This document shows, one piece after another, positions 1-6,123 of a stretch of DNA of 12,129 nucleotides. The DNA is from Oscillospiraceae bacterium. Lineage in GTDB: Bacteria; Bacillota_A; Clostridia; Oscillospirales; WRJC01. The stretch covers positions 1-12,129 of the forward strand of contig WQXD01000082.1 in NCBI GenBank assembly GCA_009785015.1, written 5' to 3'. How positions within the stretch are numbered: the first letter of the stretch is position 1; each line of letters starts with the position of its first letter. Both the position numbers and the translations under genes were made by a program. A model generated the notes under the pieces. It was not told where the DNA came from, made no database searches, and was given only the letters and a program-made list of their open reading frames with translations.

Positions 1-251
1 CCCCGGAACAGCATCTGAAGTTTTGTGTTTTTCACTTTTTCGCGGATTTTCCTGAGCCTTATCCAGGGGTCTTCGTTTAAAAACCTGAGGCAGGCGTCAA
101 AAGTCGCGCCGCCCCAGGCCTCAAGCGAATGATAGCCGGCGCCGTCCAATTTTTCGAGTATGGGCAGCATCTGAGCCGTAGTCATCCGCGTGGCGATCAG
201 CGACTGGTGCGAATCCCGCAGCACCGTTTCCGTTATTTTAACTTTTGCCAT
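1..251 (-). CDS. Oxaloacetate decarboxylase alpha / pyruvate carboxylase subunit B-type carboxyltransferase, N-terminal part (cut by window edge)
   Basis: Only the first 83 residues are present; the gene continues off the left edge. The protein starts [20 protein letters not shown]. The [12 protein letters not shown] block, the later ATRMTT and the [20 protein letters not shown] block are hallmarks of the pyruvate/oxaloacetate carboxyltransferase domain (OadA, PycB and the 5S subunit of transcarboxylase). This is a TIM barrel in which the Asp after LR binds the catalytic metal. The enzyme exchanges CO2 between carboxybiotin and pyruvate/oxaloacetate. The start ATG is preceded by AGAGAGG about ten bases upstream and lies 33 bases after the biotin carrier stop, so the two are probably co-transcribed. 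Whether a C-terminal biotin domain follows (OadA/PycB) or not (5S-like) cannot be seen. Family assignment is secure; the exact enzyme is not. Confidence 0.93.
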   Translation of the reverse strand, partial: MAKVKITETVLRDSHQSLIATRMTTAQMLPILEKLDGAGYHSLEAWGGATFDACLRFLNEDPWIRLRKIREKVKNTKLQMLFR

Positions 252-284
252 ACTTTAAATCCTCTCTTTACTTCATCTGAGTTT

Positions 285-671
285 TCAGTTTACCGTGAAA
301 AGCAAATCCCCCGAATTTACGCTCGCGCCCTTGGAGGTATCGACGGAAACTATGACTCCGTCGACTCCCGCGAATATTTCGTTTTCCATTTTCATGGCCT
401 CCAATATGCAAAGAAGGGTGTCGGGTTTTACCGTATCGCCCACTTTGGCGTTTATATTCACGATACTGCCCGGCATAGGGCTTTTTATGCTTATTTTGCC
501 CGCCGCCTTTGCCGAAGGCGGCGGCGCTTTGACCTCCGGACTGCTCGCGGGTTCGGAAGCGGCGGCAGGAGCGGCAGGTACGGGCGCGGGTTTCGGGGCG
601 GTTTTGGCCGCTGTTTCCTCCACTTGAACTTCATATGTTTTTCCGTTTACGGTTATCAAAAATTCTCTCAT
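285..671 (-). CDS. Biotin carboxyl carrier protein (MmdC/GcdC or transcarboxylase 1.3S-like)
   Basis: This 128-residue protein carries the mobile biotin arm of a decarboxylase or transcarboxylase. Residues 1-19 (MREFLITVNGKTYEVQVEE) form the short N-terminal strand region seen in decarboxylase gamma and 1.3S subunits. Residues 20-57 are a flexible Ala/Pro-rich linker. Residues 59-128 are a complete biotinyl domain, with SPMPGSI near 64-70 and the EAMKMENE biotinylation motif; Lys94 is the predicted biotin site. The size is close to the 123-residue 1.3S subunit of the Propionibacterium transcarboxylase. AAGGAG lies about 11 bases before the ATG. It sits 35 bases after the small OadG/MmdE-like gene and 33 before the pyruvate-type carboxyltransferase gene, in one minus-strand operon. 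The domain call is certain; which acyl donor it serves is inferred from the neighbours. Confidence 0.95.
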   Translation of the reverse strand: MREFLITVNGKTYEVQVEETAAKTAPKPAPVPAAPAAASEPASSPEVKAPPPSAKAAGKISIKSPMPGSIVNINAKVGDTVKPDTLLCILEAMKMENEIFAGVDGVIVSVDTSKGASVNSGDLLFTVN

Positions 672-706
672 AACAGTGTATACTCCTTATTTTTTTGTAA
701 ATTTAT

Positions 707-922
707 TCACGCATGTTTCCATTCGCTTCTCTTTTTGAAAGAAACCACTCTGAATCCCGAGAGGGGTTTATCCAAAACGGACGCAACCGCCGCCGTTATA
801 ACCGCGATTATTTCCGCTTCTTCGGTTTCGGCTGTGTCCTCCGCGGTTTTTAGGGGTATTTGCATGATTTCGGTTTTATCTTCTGCCTTTTTGCCATGTT
901 TTTTTCTTAAAAACCCGAACAT
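707..922 (-). CDS. Small anchorless OadG/MmdE-like decarboxylase subunit (71 aa)
   Basis: Starts MFGFLRKKHGKK. The protein has a basic N-terminus, a charged linker, and a C-terminal block EEAEIIAVITAAVASVLDK followed by GFRVVSFKKRSEWKHA. That block matches the cytoplasmic C-terminal region of OadG/MmdD subunits (pattern E-x-x-AVI-x-AAVA ... RVxSxxR...W). OadG and MmdD normally begin with a membrane helix; none is present here. The protein therefore resembles MmdE (epsilon) of Veillonella, a short homologue of the MmdD C-terminus that helps hold the complex together. A longer in-frame GTG start at 934 is unlikely, because it overlaps AGAGGTGA, the ribosome site for the ATG at 922 (spacing about 8). 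It lies 28 bases after the CoA-carboxyltransferase and 35 before the biotin carrier. The family call rests on a short motif. Confidence 0.72.
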   Translation of the reverse strand: MFGFLRKKHGKKAEDKTEIMQIPLKTAEDTAETEEAEIIAVITAAVASVLDKPLSGFRVVSFKKRSEWKHA

Positions 923-950
923 TTTCCCAATCACCTCTTACTCATCAAAA

Positions 951-2462
951 TCAAAACGGCAGTTTGTTGTATTTTTTCGCGGGCCTCGCCTCTCTTTTCG
1001 ACTGCAAAAGATAAATCGCCGAAGCTATCATCTGCCTTGTTTGGGCCGGTTCGATTATATTGTCGATATTTCCGCCTGAAGCCGCCTCAATTGGCGAAGA
1101 TGTTTCAACTTCCCAGATTTCCGTCAGCTGCGCGCGCTTTTTAGAGGGGTCCTGATCGTTTGAAATTTGCTCGCCGTATAGGATTTCGACTGCCGTTTCC
1201 GGCGGCAATATGGAAATCCGCGCCGTGGGATACGCCATAACCGCATCTACCCCGAGCCCTTTTGAGCCCATCACGGTGTAGGCCGCGCCATACGCTTTTC
1301 CCATATTCACCGTGATCTTCGGGACGCTCGCCATGGAATACGCAGAACCCAGTTTCGCCGCGCTCAGGGCGAAAGGCGAATTTTCGGCTTTTTCGGACAC
1401 AAGCATGCCCGCCGTGTCGACAAGCGACAAAACGGGGATGTTGAAACTGTCGCATAAATATATAAACCTCGCCGCTTTTTCGCACGCTTTCGGGCAAATT
1501 GCGCCGCCGGACTGCTTTGGCTGATTGGCGACGACACCGACGGCCGTGTTCGCTATGCTCACAAAGGCGCAAATCATGTTGGCGGCGTAATTTTCATATA
1601 CTTCAAACATCTTGCCGTTGTCGGCGATTTCCGAGATGACCTGTTTCATATCGTAGTCATCAGTCAAAACAAAATCCCCGAGGGTTTCGGTCTGCCTGTT
1701 TACGTCGTCTTCGACATCCAAATATACATTTTCCTCGAGATTGTTAGAGGGGATGTATTCGACGAGTTCGCGGAGCGAAGCGAACAGCTCTTTTTCATTT
1801 TCAAAAACTTTGGCGCACTGGCCGTTTTCGGCCGCGAGCTCCGCGTCCCCCAAATTTTGTCCTGCATTCTCCGTTTTGTTTTTTATGACAAAAGGGGAAT
1901 TGACAAATATTTTGCCGTTGTTTTTTTCGATAAACACGAAATCCGAAATCGAAGCGATCAAAGCCGCCCCTCCCGCGCAGGTGCCGCATACCGCCGAATA
2001 CTGCGGCACTACGCCCGAAAGTATCGAGGCTTTGCTCATAATCGCGCCGTAACCGGCCAAGACGTCTATTCCCTCGGTCACATCCACTCCCGACGAGTCG
2101 AAAACCGAAACCACCGGCGCGCCGTTTTTTTCCGCCAGACAATAAACCGCGAGGATTTTTTTTACCCCCGCCTCGCTCAACGCGCCCGACATTTTGGAAA
2201 AATCCTGAGAATAGGCGAACACAAGCCGCCCGTTGACCGAACCGTAACCCGCCGTTACCCCCTCGTACTGCCCGGCGGCAGCCGATTCGGAAAATTCATT
2301 CGCCCTTTTTTTTGTATAGGCGCCCGTTTCGACGAAGGTATTTTCGTCGAATAAAAGAGCCATGCGCTCAGCCGCCGTCTTCCTGCCGCCGCTCGACCGG
2401 GAATCATCGAATATCTTTTTTTTCGTCTCCCCGATAAAATCAAGCCTCTTTTGCAAATCCAT
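951..2462 (-). CDS. Acyl-CoA carboxyltransferase (MmdA / propionyl-CoA carboxylase beta / transcarboxylase 12S-like)
   Basis: This 503-residue protein is the usual length for the family. It transfers CO2 between an acyl-CoA (methylmalonyl- or malonyl-type) and biotin on the carrier protein. In the N-terminal crotonase-like half, DSSGVDVTEGIDVLAGYG is followed by SGVVPQYSAVCGTCAGGAAL near 148-169, giving the first oxyanion site. In the C-terminal half, VGVVANQP, KAARFIYLCDSFNIPVLSLVDTAG and KITVNMGKAYGAAYTVM (about 382-398) give the second. The family normally reads KAYGGAY; here one Gly is Ala. The protein ends KKYNKLPF, like the common K-H-G-x-x-P ending. I prefer the ATG at 2462 (MDLQKRL), with GGGGGA seven bases upstream. 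An in-frame ATG at 2477 would add five residues and has only GAAGAG directly against it. It is the first gene of a four-gene minus-strand operon with a promoter at 2529-2557. The acyl substrate cannot be told from sequence alone. Confidence 0.92.
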   Translation of the reverse strand: MDLQKRLDFIGETKKKIFDDSRSSGGRKTAAERMALLFDENTFVETGAYTKKRANEFSESAAAGQYEGVTAGYGSVNGRLVFAYSQDFSKMSGALSEAGVKKILAVYCLAEKNGAPVVSVFDSSGVDVTEGIDVLAGYGAIMSKASILSGVVPQYSAVCGTCAGGAALIASISDFVFIEKNNGKIFVNSPFVIKNKTENAGQNLGDAELAAENGQCAKVFENEKELFASLRELVEYIPSNNLEENVYLDVEDDVNRQTETLGDFVLTDDYDMKQVISEIADNGKMFEVYENYAANMICAFVSIANTAVGVVANQPKQSGGAICPKACEKAARFIYLCDSFNIPVLSLVDTAGMLVSEKAENSPFALSAAKLGSAYSMASVPKITVNMGKAYGAAYTVMGSKGLGVDAVMAYPTARISILPPETAVEILYGEQISNDQDPSKKRAQLTEIWEVETSSPIEAASGGNIDNIIEPAQTRQMIASAIYLLQSKREARPAKKYNKLPF

Positions 2463-2521
2463 AAAAAAATCCCCCATCTCTTCAAAATATACCGCGAATT
2501 TAAAAATAAAAATCCCGCCCC

Positions 2522-2533
2522 ATCATATATGAT
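2522..2533. repeat. 12-bp palindrome over the -10 box and start site of the minus-strand promoter
   Basis: ATCATATATGAT is perfectly self-complementary and spans the interval from the predicted transcription start to the -10 box of the carboxyltransferase operon. This is a typical position for a repressor site. AT-rich palindromes of this length do arise by chance, so an operator role is inference. Confidence 0.4.
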
Positions 2534-2557
2534 ACCATACTTTTCGCAACATGGCAA
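2529..2557 (-). promoter_or_regulatory. Sigma-A promoter of the carboxyltransferase operon
   Basis: Read on the minus strand, TTGCCA (2557-2552) is followed by a 17-base spacer and TATCAT (2534-2529). Each box has one mismatch to consensus. Transcription would start near 2522, giving a leader of about 60 bases before the ATG at 2462. A perfect 12-bp palindrome, ATCATATATGAT (2522-2533), covers the -10 box and predicted start site and could be an operator. Confidence 0.7.
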
Positions 2558-2585
2558 CAATTTTATTTAATTGTTTAAAAAAAAG

Positions 2586-2614
2586 TTGCAAAAGAGAAAA
2601 AAATATGATACAAT
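2586..2614 (+). promoter_or_regulatory. Sigma-A promoter of the UroD-family / lipoprotein operon
   Basis: TTGCAA (2586-2591), a 17-base spacer and TACAAT (2609-2614) make a good vegetative promoter. Transcription is expected to start near 2621, leaving about 34 bases before the ATG at 2655. It diverges from the minus-strand promoter, with 28 bp between the two -35 boxes, so one bound regulator could affect both. This placement argues against the in-frame TTG (2571) and ATG (2613) starts, which lie upstream of the predicted transcript. Confidence 0.65.
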
Positions 2615-2628
2615 GGAGGGCATATACG

Positions 2629-2658
2629 ATGATTTCTCGGAAAGGCAGAATTTTATGA
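2629..2658 (+). CDS. Possible 9-codon leader peptide overlapping the UroD-family start
   Basis: A tiny frame (ATG at 2629, TGA at 2656-2658) encodes MISRKGRIL. Its ATG is preceded by GGAGGG (2615-2620) at a spacing of eight bases, the best ribosome site in this leader. Its stop overlaps the ATG of the next gene as ATGA, a common arrangement for translational coupling. Against it, the promoter at 2586-2614 would start transcription near 2621, just past the GGAGGG. The peptide could then be made only from a longer transcript. It may be chance. Confidence 0.25.
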   Translation: MISRKGRIL

Positions 2659-3734
2659 ATGCAAGAGAAAGATGGCTCGCCGCGCTCAGGCTCGAAGCTT
2701 TGGACCATTTGCCCTTCTGGCCCAAATTGGACGGCGCGATAGAGCGTTACAACCAAAAAAACGGCAATGGCATGAACATAGCCCAAATGCACGGATACAT
2801 AGGAAGCGACCGGCACGAAGGGATGGATTCCTGCTGCCGCGACAAAAGAAGGGACACATCGCTCAAAGTTTCGGAAAAAGGCGGACAGCGCGTCACCGAA
2901 TACATAACCCCGGCGGGCACGCTTTTCTCAGCCGACGAATACGACGAAGAGTCCGTTTCGTGGCACCCGGTAAAAGCGCCGGTGGCAAATCTCGAGGATG
3001 TGAAAATAATGACCCGCTGGTATAAGGACTGCGATGCAGAACTCGACCCGGAGGCGAAAAAGGGCTGCGTCGAAATGCTGAAAAGAGCGGACGGCGGCGC
3101 CGTATTCGCGACGGGCATAGGCGAATCCCCGCTCATGTTTTTCGTCGAATGGATGGCAGGCGTCGAAAATGCCCATTATCTGCTCGCCGATCACCCCGAA
3201 GAAGTGGAGGAATTGTTTTTCGAAATACACAGGGTACTATGCAAAAGGGCGGAAATCACAGCGGAGCACTGCCCGGCGGATATGATATACCTGACTGAAA
3301 ACACTTCCACCCGGCTCATTTCCCCCGCCCAGTATGAAAAATATTGTTTTAAGCATCTTTGGGACTACGGCGCGGCGTTTGAGCGCTATGACCGCAATCT
3401 GGTGCTGCATATGTGCGGGCATCTGAAGGATTTGCTGCCGGTGCTCGCCAAAACAAAAGCGCGCGCCTTCGAAGCCTTTACTGCCCCGCCTTTGGGCGAC
3501 TGCGCGCTGAGCGACGGGCGCGCCGCCTGTCCCGGCAAATGCCTCATCGGCGGCACTTACGCCATGCTTTGGCTTGAAGACGAGAGGACGATTATACAAT
3601 TCCTCGAAGAAGAATTCGCGAAACTGCCGCATCTGCGGGGCATCGTGGTCACTTCGGGAGGGGTGATGCCGCCGGCGGCGGATCTCCAAAAAATCAAAAA
3701 AGTGGCGGACTGGGTAAAAAACGTAAAATTATAG
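2655..3734 (+). CDS. Uroporphyrinogen decarboxylase-family protein (MtaA/CmuA-like), not HemE
   Basis: 359 residues starting MNARERWLAALRLEALDHLP, the usual N-terminus of the UroD-like methyltransferase superfamily (R-E-R-x-x-x-A-L). Visible motifs are LHMCGHLKDLLPVL (His252 and Cys254, the H-x-C-G zinc-ligand pair of MtaA-type cobalamin/thiol methyltransferases), AFEAFTAPPLGD (about 271-281), and the ending GIVVTSGGVMPPAADLQKI. HemE's N-terminal Arg-rich coproporphyrinogen-binding motif is absent, so a heme role is unlikely. MtaA has a third zinc Cys in a C-terminal G-C-G motif; here the matching place reads SGGVMPP, although Cys283 and Cys296 are nearby. The ribosome site is weak (AAAGG, about nine bases upstream). 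The frame extends upstream to 2571, but family alignment favours this ATG. It is followed after 17 bases by a solute-binding lipoprotein in the same operon. Substrate unknown. Confidence 0.88.
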   Translation: MNARERWLAALRLEALDHLPFWPKLDGAIERYNQKNGNGMNIAQMHGYIGSDRHEGMDSCCRDKRRDTSLKVSEKGGQRVTEYITPAGTLFSADEYDEESVSWHPVKAPVANLEDVKIMTRWYKDCDAELDPEAKKGCVEMLKRADGGAVFATGIGESPLMFFVEWMAGVENAHYLLADHPEEVEELFFEIHRVLCKRAEITAEHCPADMIYLTENTSTRLISPAQYEKYCFKHLWDYGAAFERYDRNLVLHMCGHLKDLLPVLAKTKARAFEAFTAPPLGDCALSDGRAACPGKCLIGGTYAMLWLEDERTIIQFLEEEFAKLPHLRGIVVTSGGVMPPAADLQKIKKVADWVKNVKL

Positions 3735-3751
3735 CGGAAAGGGCAAAAGTT

Positions 3752-5221
3752 ATGAATAAAACAAAACTGTGCATCCTTGTCATACCGATATTGCTGACCT
3801 TAGCCATATTTATTTTTTCCGGCTGCGAATCGGCTGAAAACACGCCGCCCCTTACATCGGAAGTTTTTGGCGAGGTCACCAAAGAAAACGAAATAAAAAA
3901 CGCCGGAGACGCGCCGTATATGGGATATGTTTTTCCCGAAGCCGACTTCGGCGGCTATGAATTCAAGATAAGCAGCATGGTTTTTGACGGGGCGGTAAAC
4001 GACATAGTGATGGAAAAGGAGGACGGCAACGTCATAAACGACGCGATCTACAAGCGAAACCTGATCGTCGAGGAACAATTCAACATAACGATAAAAAACA
4101 CGCAGTACCCAAACGGGCAGATGCAGGATGTGATAACCCGCTCCTCCGCAGCCGGCGACAACGCGTTCGATCTCGCTTTCTGCAATACCACCGAAAGCGC
4201 TTCCATCGCAGGCAGGGGCATCTTCATGGATCTGTTTAGTATAGATGCGCTGTCCGTGCGTTCCCCGTGGTGGAACCAGAATTTCATAAAAAACGTTTCC
4301 ATCGGCGGCAAGCTGTATTTCTGTTTATCGGATATAACAGTCCAGCCCAATCAATTGGCCTGGGCGCTCTGTTTCAACAAAACCATAATGAAGGAACTGG
4401 AACTTCCGGAACCCTATGAGCTTGTCCGCGAAGGCGCGTGGACTATCGACGCGATGCTCGAACTCATGAAAAAGGGGGCGCGCGACTTAGACGGCGACGG
4501 GATTTTCAAAAAAGGCGACCGTTTCGGTTTTACCGCCTTCGACTCCGCGTCCAACGGCTTTTTGAACGGAGCGGACATAAACCCGATTGTAAAGGACGCA
4601 AACGATTACCCGACCCTCAACCCGCCGACTGAAAAAGACGATCTCGCCGCCGAAAAATTGAAGAATCTGTTCGATTTTCCCTCCGGAAATTTCTTGCGGG
4701 TGACGCAGGGCGACGAATGCGGCTTGTTTATGCAAGGCGAAGCGCTGTTCATATCCAACAATATGACCATGATCGACCGCATAAGGGATATGGACGACGA
4801 TTTCGGAATATTGCCCTACCCGAAAGCGGACGCGGCGCAGGACGGCTATCACAGCGTGATGGGCACAAACGCGATGTCTTTCGGAATTTTGACGACTGCC
4901 TCCGATATCGACCGCACCGGAACTGTGACATGCGCCATGAACGCGGTTTCGGCGGACACGGTGAAACCGGCCTATTTTGAATCCACTTTAAAACGCAAAC
5001 GCGCGCGCGACGACGAATCGCTCGATATGCTCGAGATCATCGCAGCCACCCGGATCGTAGACGTCGCCCTTATATACAACTGGGGAGGTTTTGCCACGGC
5101 GTACAGGGACAATGTGGTTTTGCAAAAAAGCGAAAGCCTGTTCACCGTTTTTGAGCGCAATGCCCAATCCAGCCAGGCGGCAATAGACAAATCATTGAAG
5201 GTGTTCGCCGAAATGCAGTAG
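3752..5221 (+). CDS. Extracellular solute-binding lipoprotein (family 1-like), first paralogue
   Basis: 489 residues. The signal peptide MNKTKLCILVIPILLTLAIF ends in a lipobox FSGC with Cys25 as the lipidated residue, so the mature protein sits on the outer face of the membrane. The body resembles large Clostridial/Paenibacillus ABC solute-binding proteins. Motifs include FGGYEFKI (66-73), VINDAIYKRN, AGDNAFDLAF, PYELVREGAWTIDAMLELMK (221-240), an EF-hand-like D-x-D-G-D-G loop (DLDGDGIFKKGD, 245-256) that probably binds calcium, MDDDFGILPYPK, and VKPAYFESTLK near the C-terminus. It shares these blocks in the same order with the lipoprotein at 6963-8453. AAAGGG stands about nine bases before the ATG, 17 bases after the UroD-family gene. 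No ABC permease or sugar ATPase lies nearby, so any transport partner must be elsewhere. The ligand is probably a sugar or oligosaccharide, by family only. Confidence 0.88.
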   Translation: MNKTKLCILVIPILLTLAIFIFSGCESAENTPPLTSEVFGEVTKENEIKNAGDAPYMGYVFPEADFGGYEFKISSMVFDGAVNDIVMEKEDGNVINDAIYKRNLIVEEQFNITIKNTQYPNGQMQDVITRSSAAGDNAFDLAFCNTTESASIAGRGIFMDLFSIDALSVRSPWWNQNFIKNVSIGGKLYFCLSDITVQPNQLAWALCFNKTIMKELELPEPYELVREGAWTIDAMLELMKKGARDLDGDGIFKKGDRFGFTAFDSASNGFLNGADINPIVKDANDYPTLNPPTEKDDLAAEKLKNLFDFPSGNFLRVTQGDECGLFMQGEALFISNNMTMIDRIRDMDDDFGILPYPKADAAQDGYHSVMGTNAMSFGILTTASDIDRTGTVTCAMNAVSADTVKPAYFESTLKRKRARDDESLDMLEIIAATRIVDVALIYNWGGFATAYRDNVVLQKSESLFTVFERNAQSSQAAIDKSLKVFAEMQ

Positions 5222-5227
5222 CGGGAT

Positions 5228-5261
5228 AAAACGGTTGAAACTTACGGGTTTTTGCCGTTTT
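5228..5261. terminator. Likely bidirectional terminator between convergent genes
   Basis: Arms AAAACGG (5228-5234) and CCGTTTT (5255-5261) pair over seven bases. Inside them AAAC (5238-5241) pairs with GTTT (5248-5251), with a symmetric TTG/TTG internal loop and a six-base apical loop. T runs flank both sides, so it could end transcripts from the lipoprotein gene (plus) and the ABC permease (minus). The right arm lies in the permease's last codons. The stem has only three outer G-C pairs, so strength is uncertain. Confidence 0.45.
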
Positions 5262-6123
5262 TCGGTATTTTCCCCGATATGAACCCGACCGCGCAAAATA
5301 CGCAAAATCCCAAAATGTCCACCACCACAATAGTGGAGCCTACCGGGGTGCCCCGGCCGTTTATCCCTATGACCGAAATCAAAATGCCCGCCACGGAGCA
5401 CACCACAGAAAATACAACCGCGCATACGGTCACCGCCCTGAAACTCTTGAACACCCTCATGGCGGACAGCGCGGGGAATATGACCAACGCCGAAATCAGA
5501 AGCGCCCCGACCAAGTTCATAGCCATCACAATGACCACGGCGATTATGACAGCCAGGATAAAATTATATATTTTTGCCCTGACGCCCGTCGCCGTGGAAA
5601 AATCCTCATCGAAGGTGACGGCGAATATCTTGTGGTAAAACAGCAAAAATACCGCAATCACCAAAACCGAAAGAATAAAGCAGACCCATACTTCCCTCTC
5701 GCTCAATGTCAGAATCGACATCGAGCCGAACAGCGTGGCGCAGACGTCCCCGGCGAGATTCGAGGATTTTGAAAAGAGATTCATAATGAGATAACCGAAA
5801 GCCAGCGTCCCCACGGAAACCATCGCGATGGCGGCGTCCCCCTTGATTTTTGTATTTGGCCCCGTGCGCAGCAGCAAAACCGCGCAGAGTACCGTCACCG
5901 GCAGGACCAAAAAAAAATTGTTCGTCAAATCCATCGCCGCCGCAATCGCCACGGCGCCGAAGGCGACGTGCGAGAGCCCGTCCCCGATAAACGAAAACCG
6001 CTTGAGCACCAAAGTGACGCCCAAAAGCGAGGAACAAAGCGCGATCAGCACGCCCACAATCAGCGCGTAGCGCACAAACGGATATTGAAAATACAGCGCG
6101 AGTTTGTCCGTTATACCCATCAT
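5242..6123 (-). CDS. znuB: ZnuB/MntB-type metal ABC transporter permease
   Basis: 293 residues, highly hydrophobic, with about eight predicted membrane segments. This is the usual size for the ABC-3 family of zinc/manganese/iron permeases. Family features include FVRYALIVGVLIALCSSLLGVTLVLKR near the N-terminus, RFSFIGDGLSHVAFGAVAIA (a close match to the conserved S-x-I-G-D-x-L-S-H-x-A-x-x-G block), and NLVGALLISALVIFPALSA (the conserved V-G-x-L-L-x-x-A-L-x-x-x-P-A motif). The ATG at 6123 overlaps the TGA of the ATPase gene as ATGA, so translation is probably coupled. No metal-binding lipoprotein (ZnuA) follows, because the gene converges on the plus-strand lipoprotein at 5221. Family assignment is firm; zinc versus manganese is not, so the symbol denotes the family. 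Confidence 0.9.
   Translation of the reverse strand: MMGITDKLALYFQYPFVRYALIVGVLIALCSSLLGVTLVLKRFSFIGDGLSHVAFGAVAIAAAMDLTNNFFLVLPVTVLCAVLLLRTGPNTKIKGDAAIAMVSVGTLAFGYLIMNLFSKSSNLAGDVCATLFGSMSILTLSEREVWVCFILSVLVIAVFLLFYHKIFAVTFDEDFSTATGVRAKIYNFILAVIIAVVIVMAMNLVGALLISALVIFPALSAMRVFKSFRAVTVCAVVFSVVCSVAGILISVIGINGRGTPVGSTIVVVDILGFCVFCAVGFISGKIPKNGKNP

Noticed and set aside
129..1079. 316-codon plus-strand open frame across three minus-strand genes
   Set aside because: It runs antisense over the pyruvate-type carboxyltransferase, biotin carrier and small subunit genes, which have clear family motifs. The peptide shows no family motif and no coding character.
2571..2654. Longer TTG or ATG (2613) starts for the UroD-family protein
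   Set aside because: Both lie in or upstream of the TTGCAA/TACAAT promoter, and family proteins begin at the M-x-x-R-E-R segment encoded from 2655.
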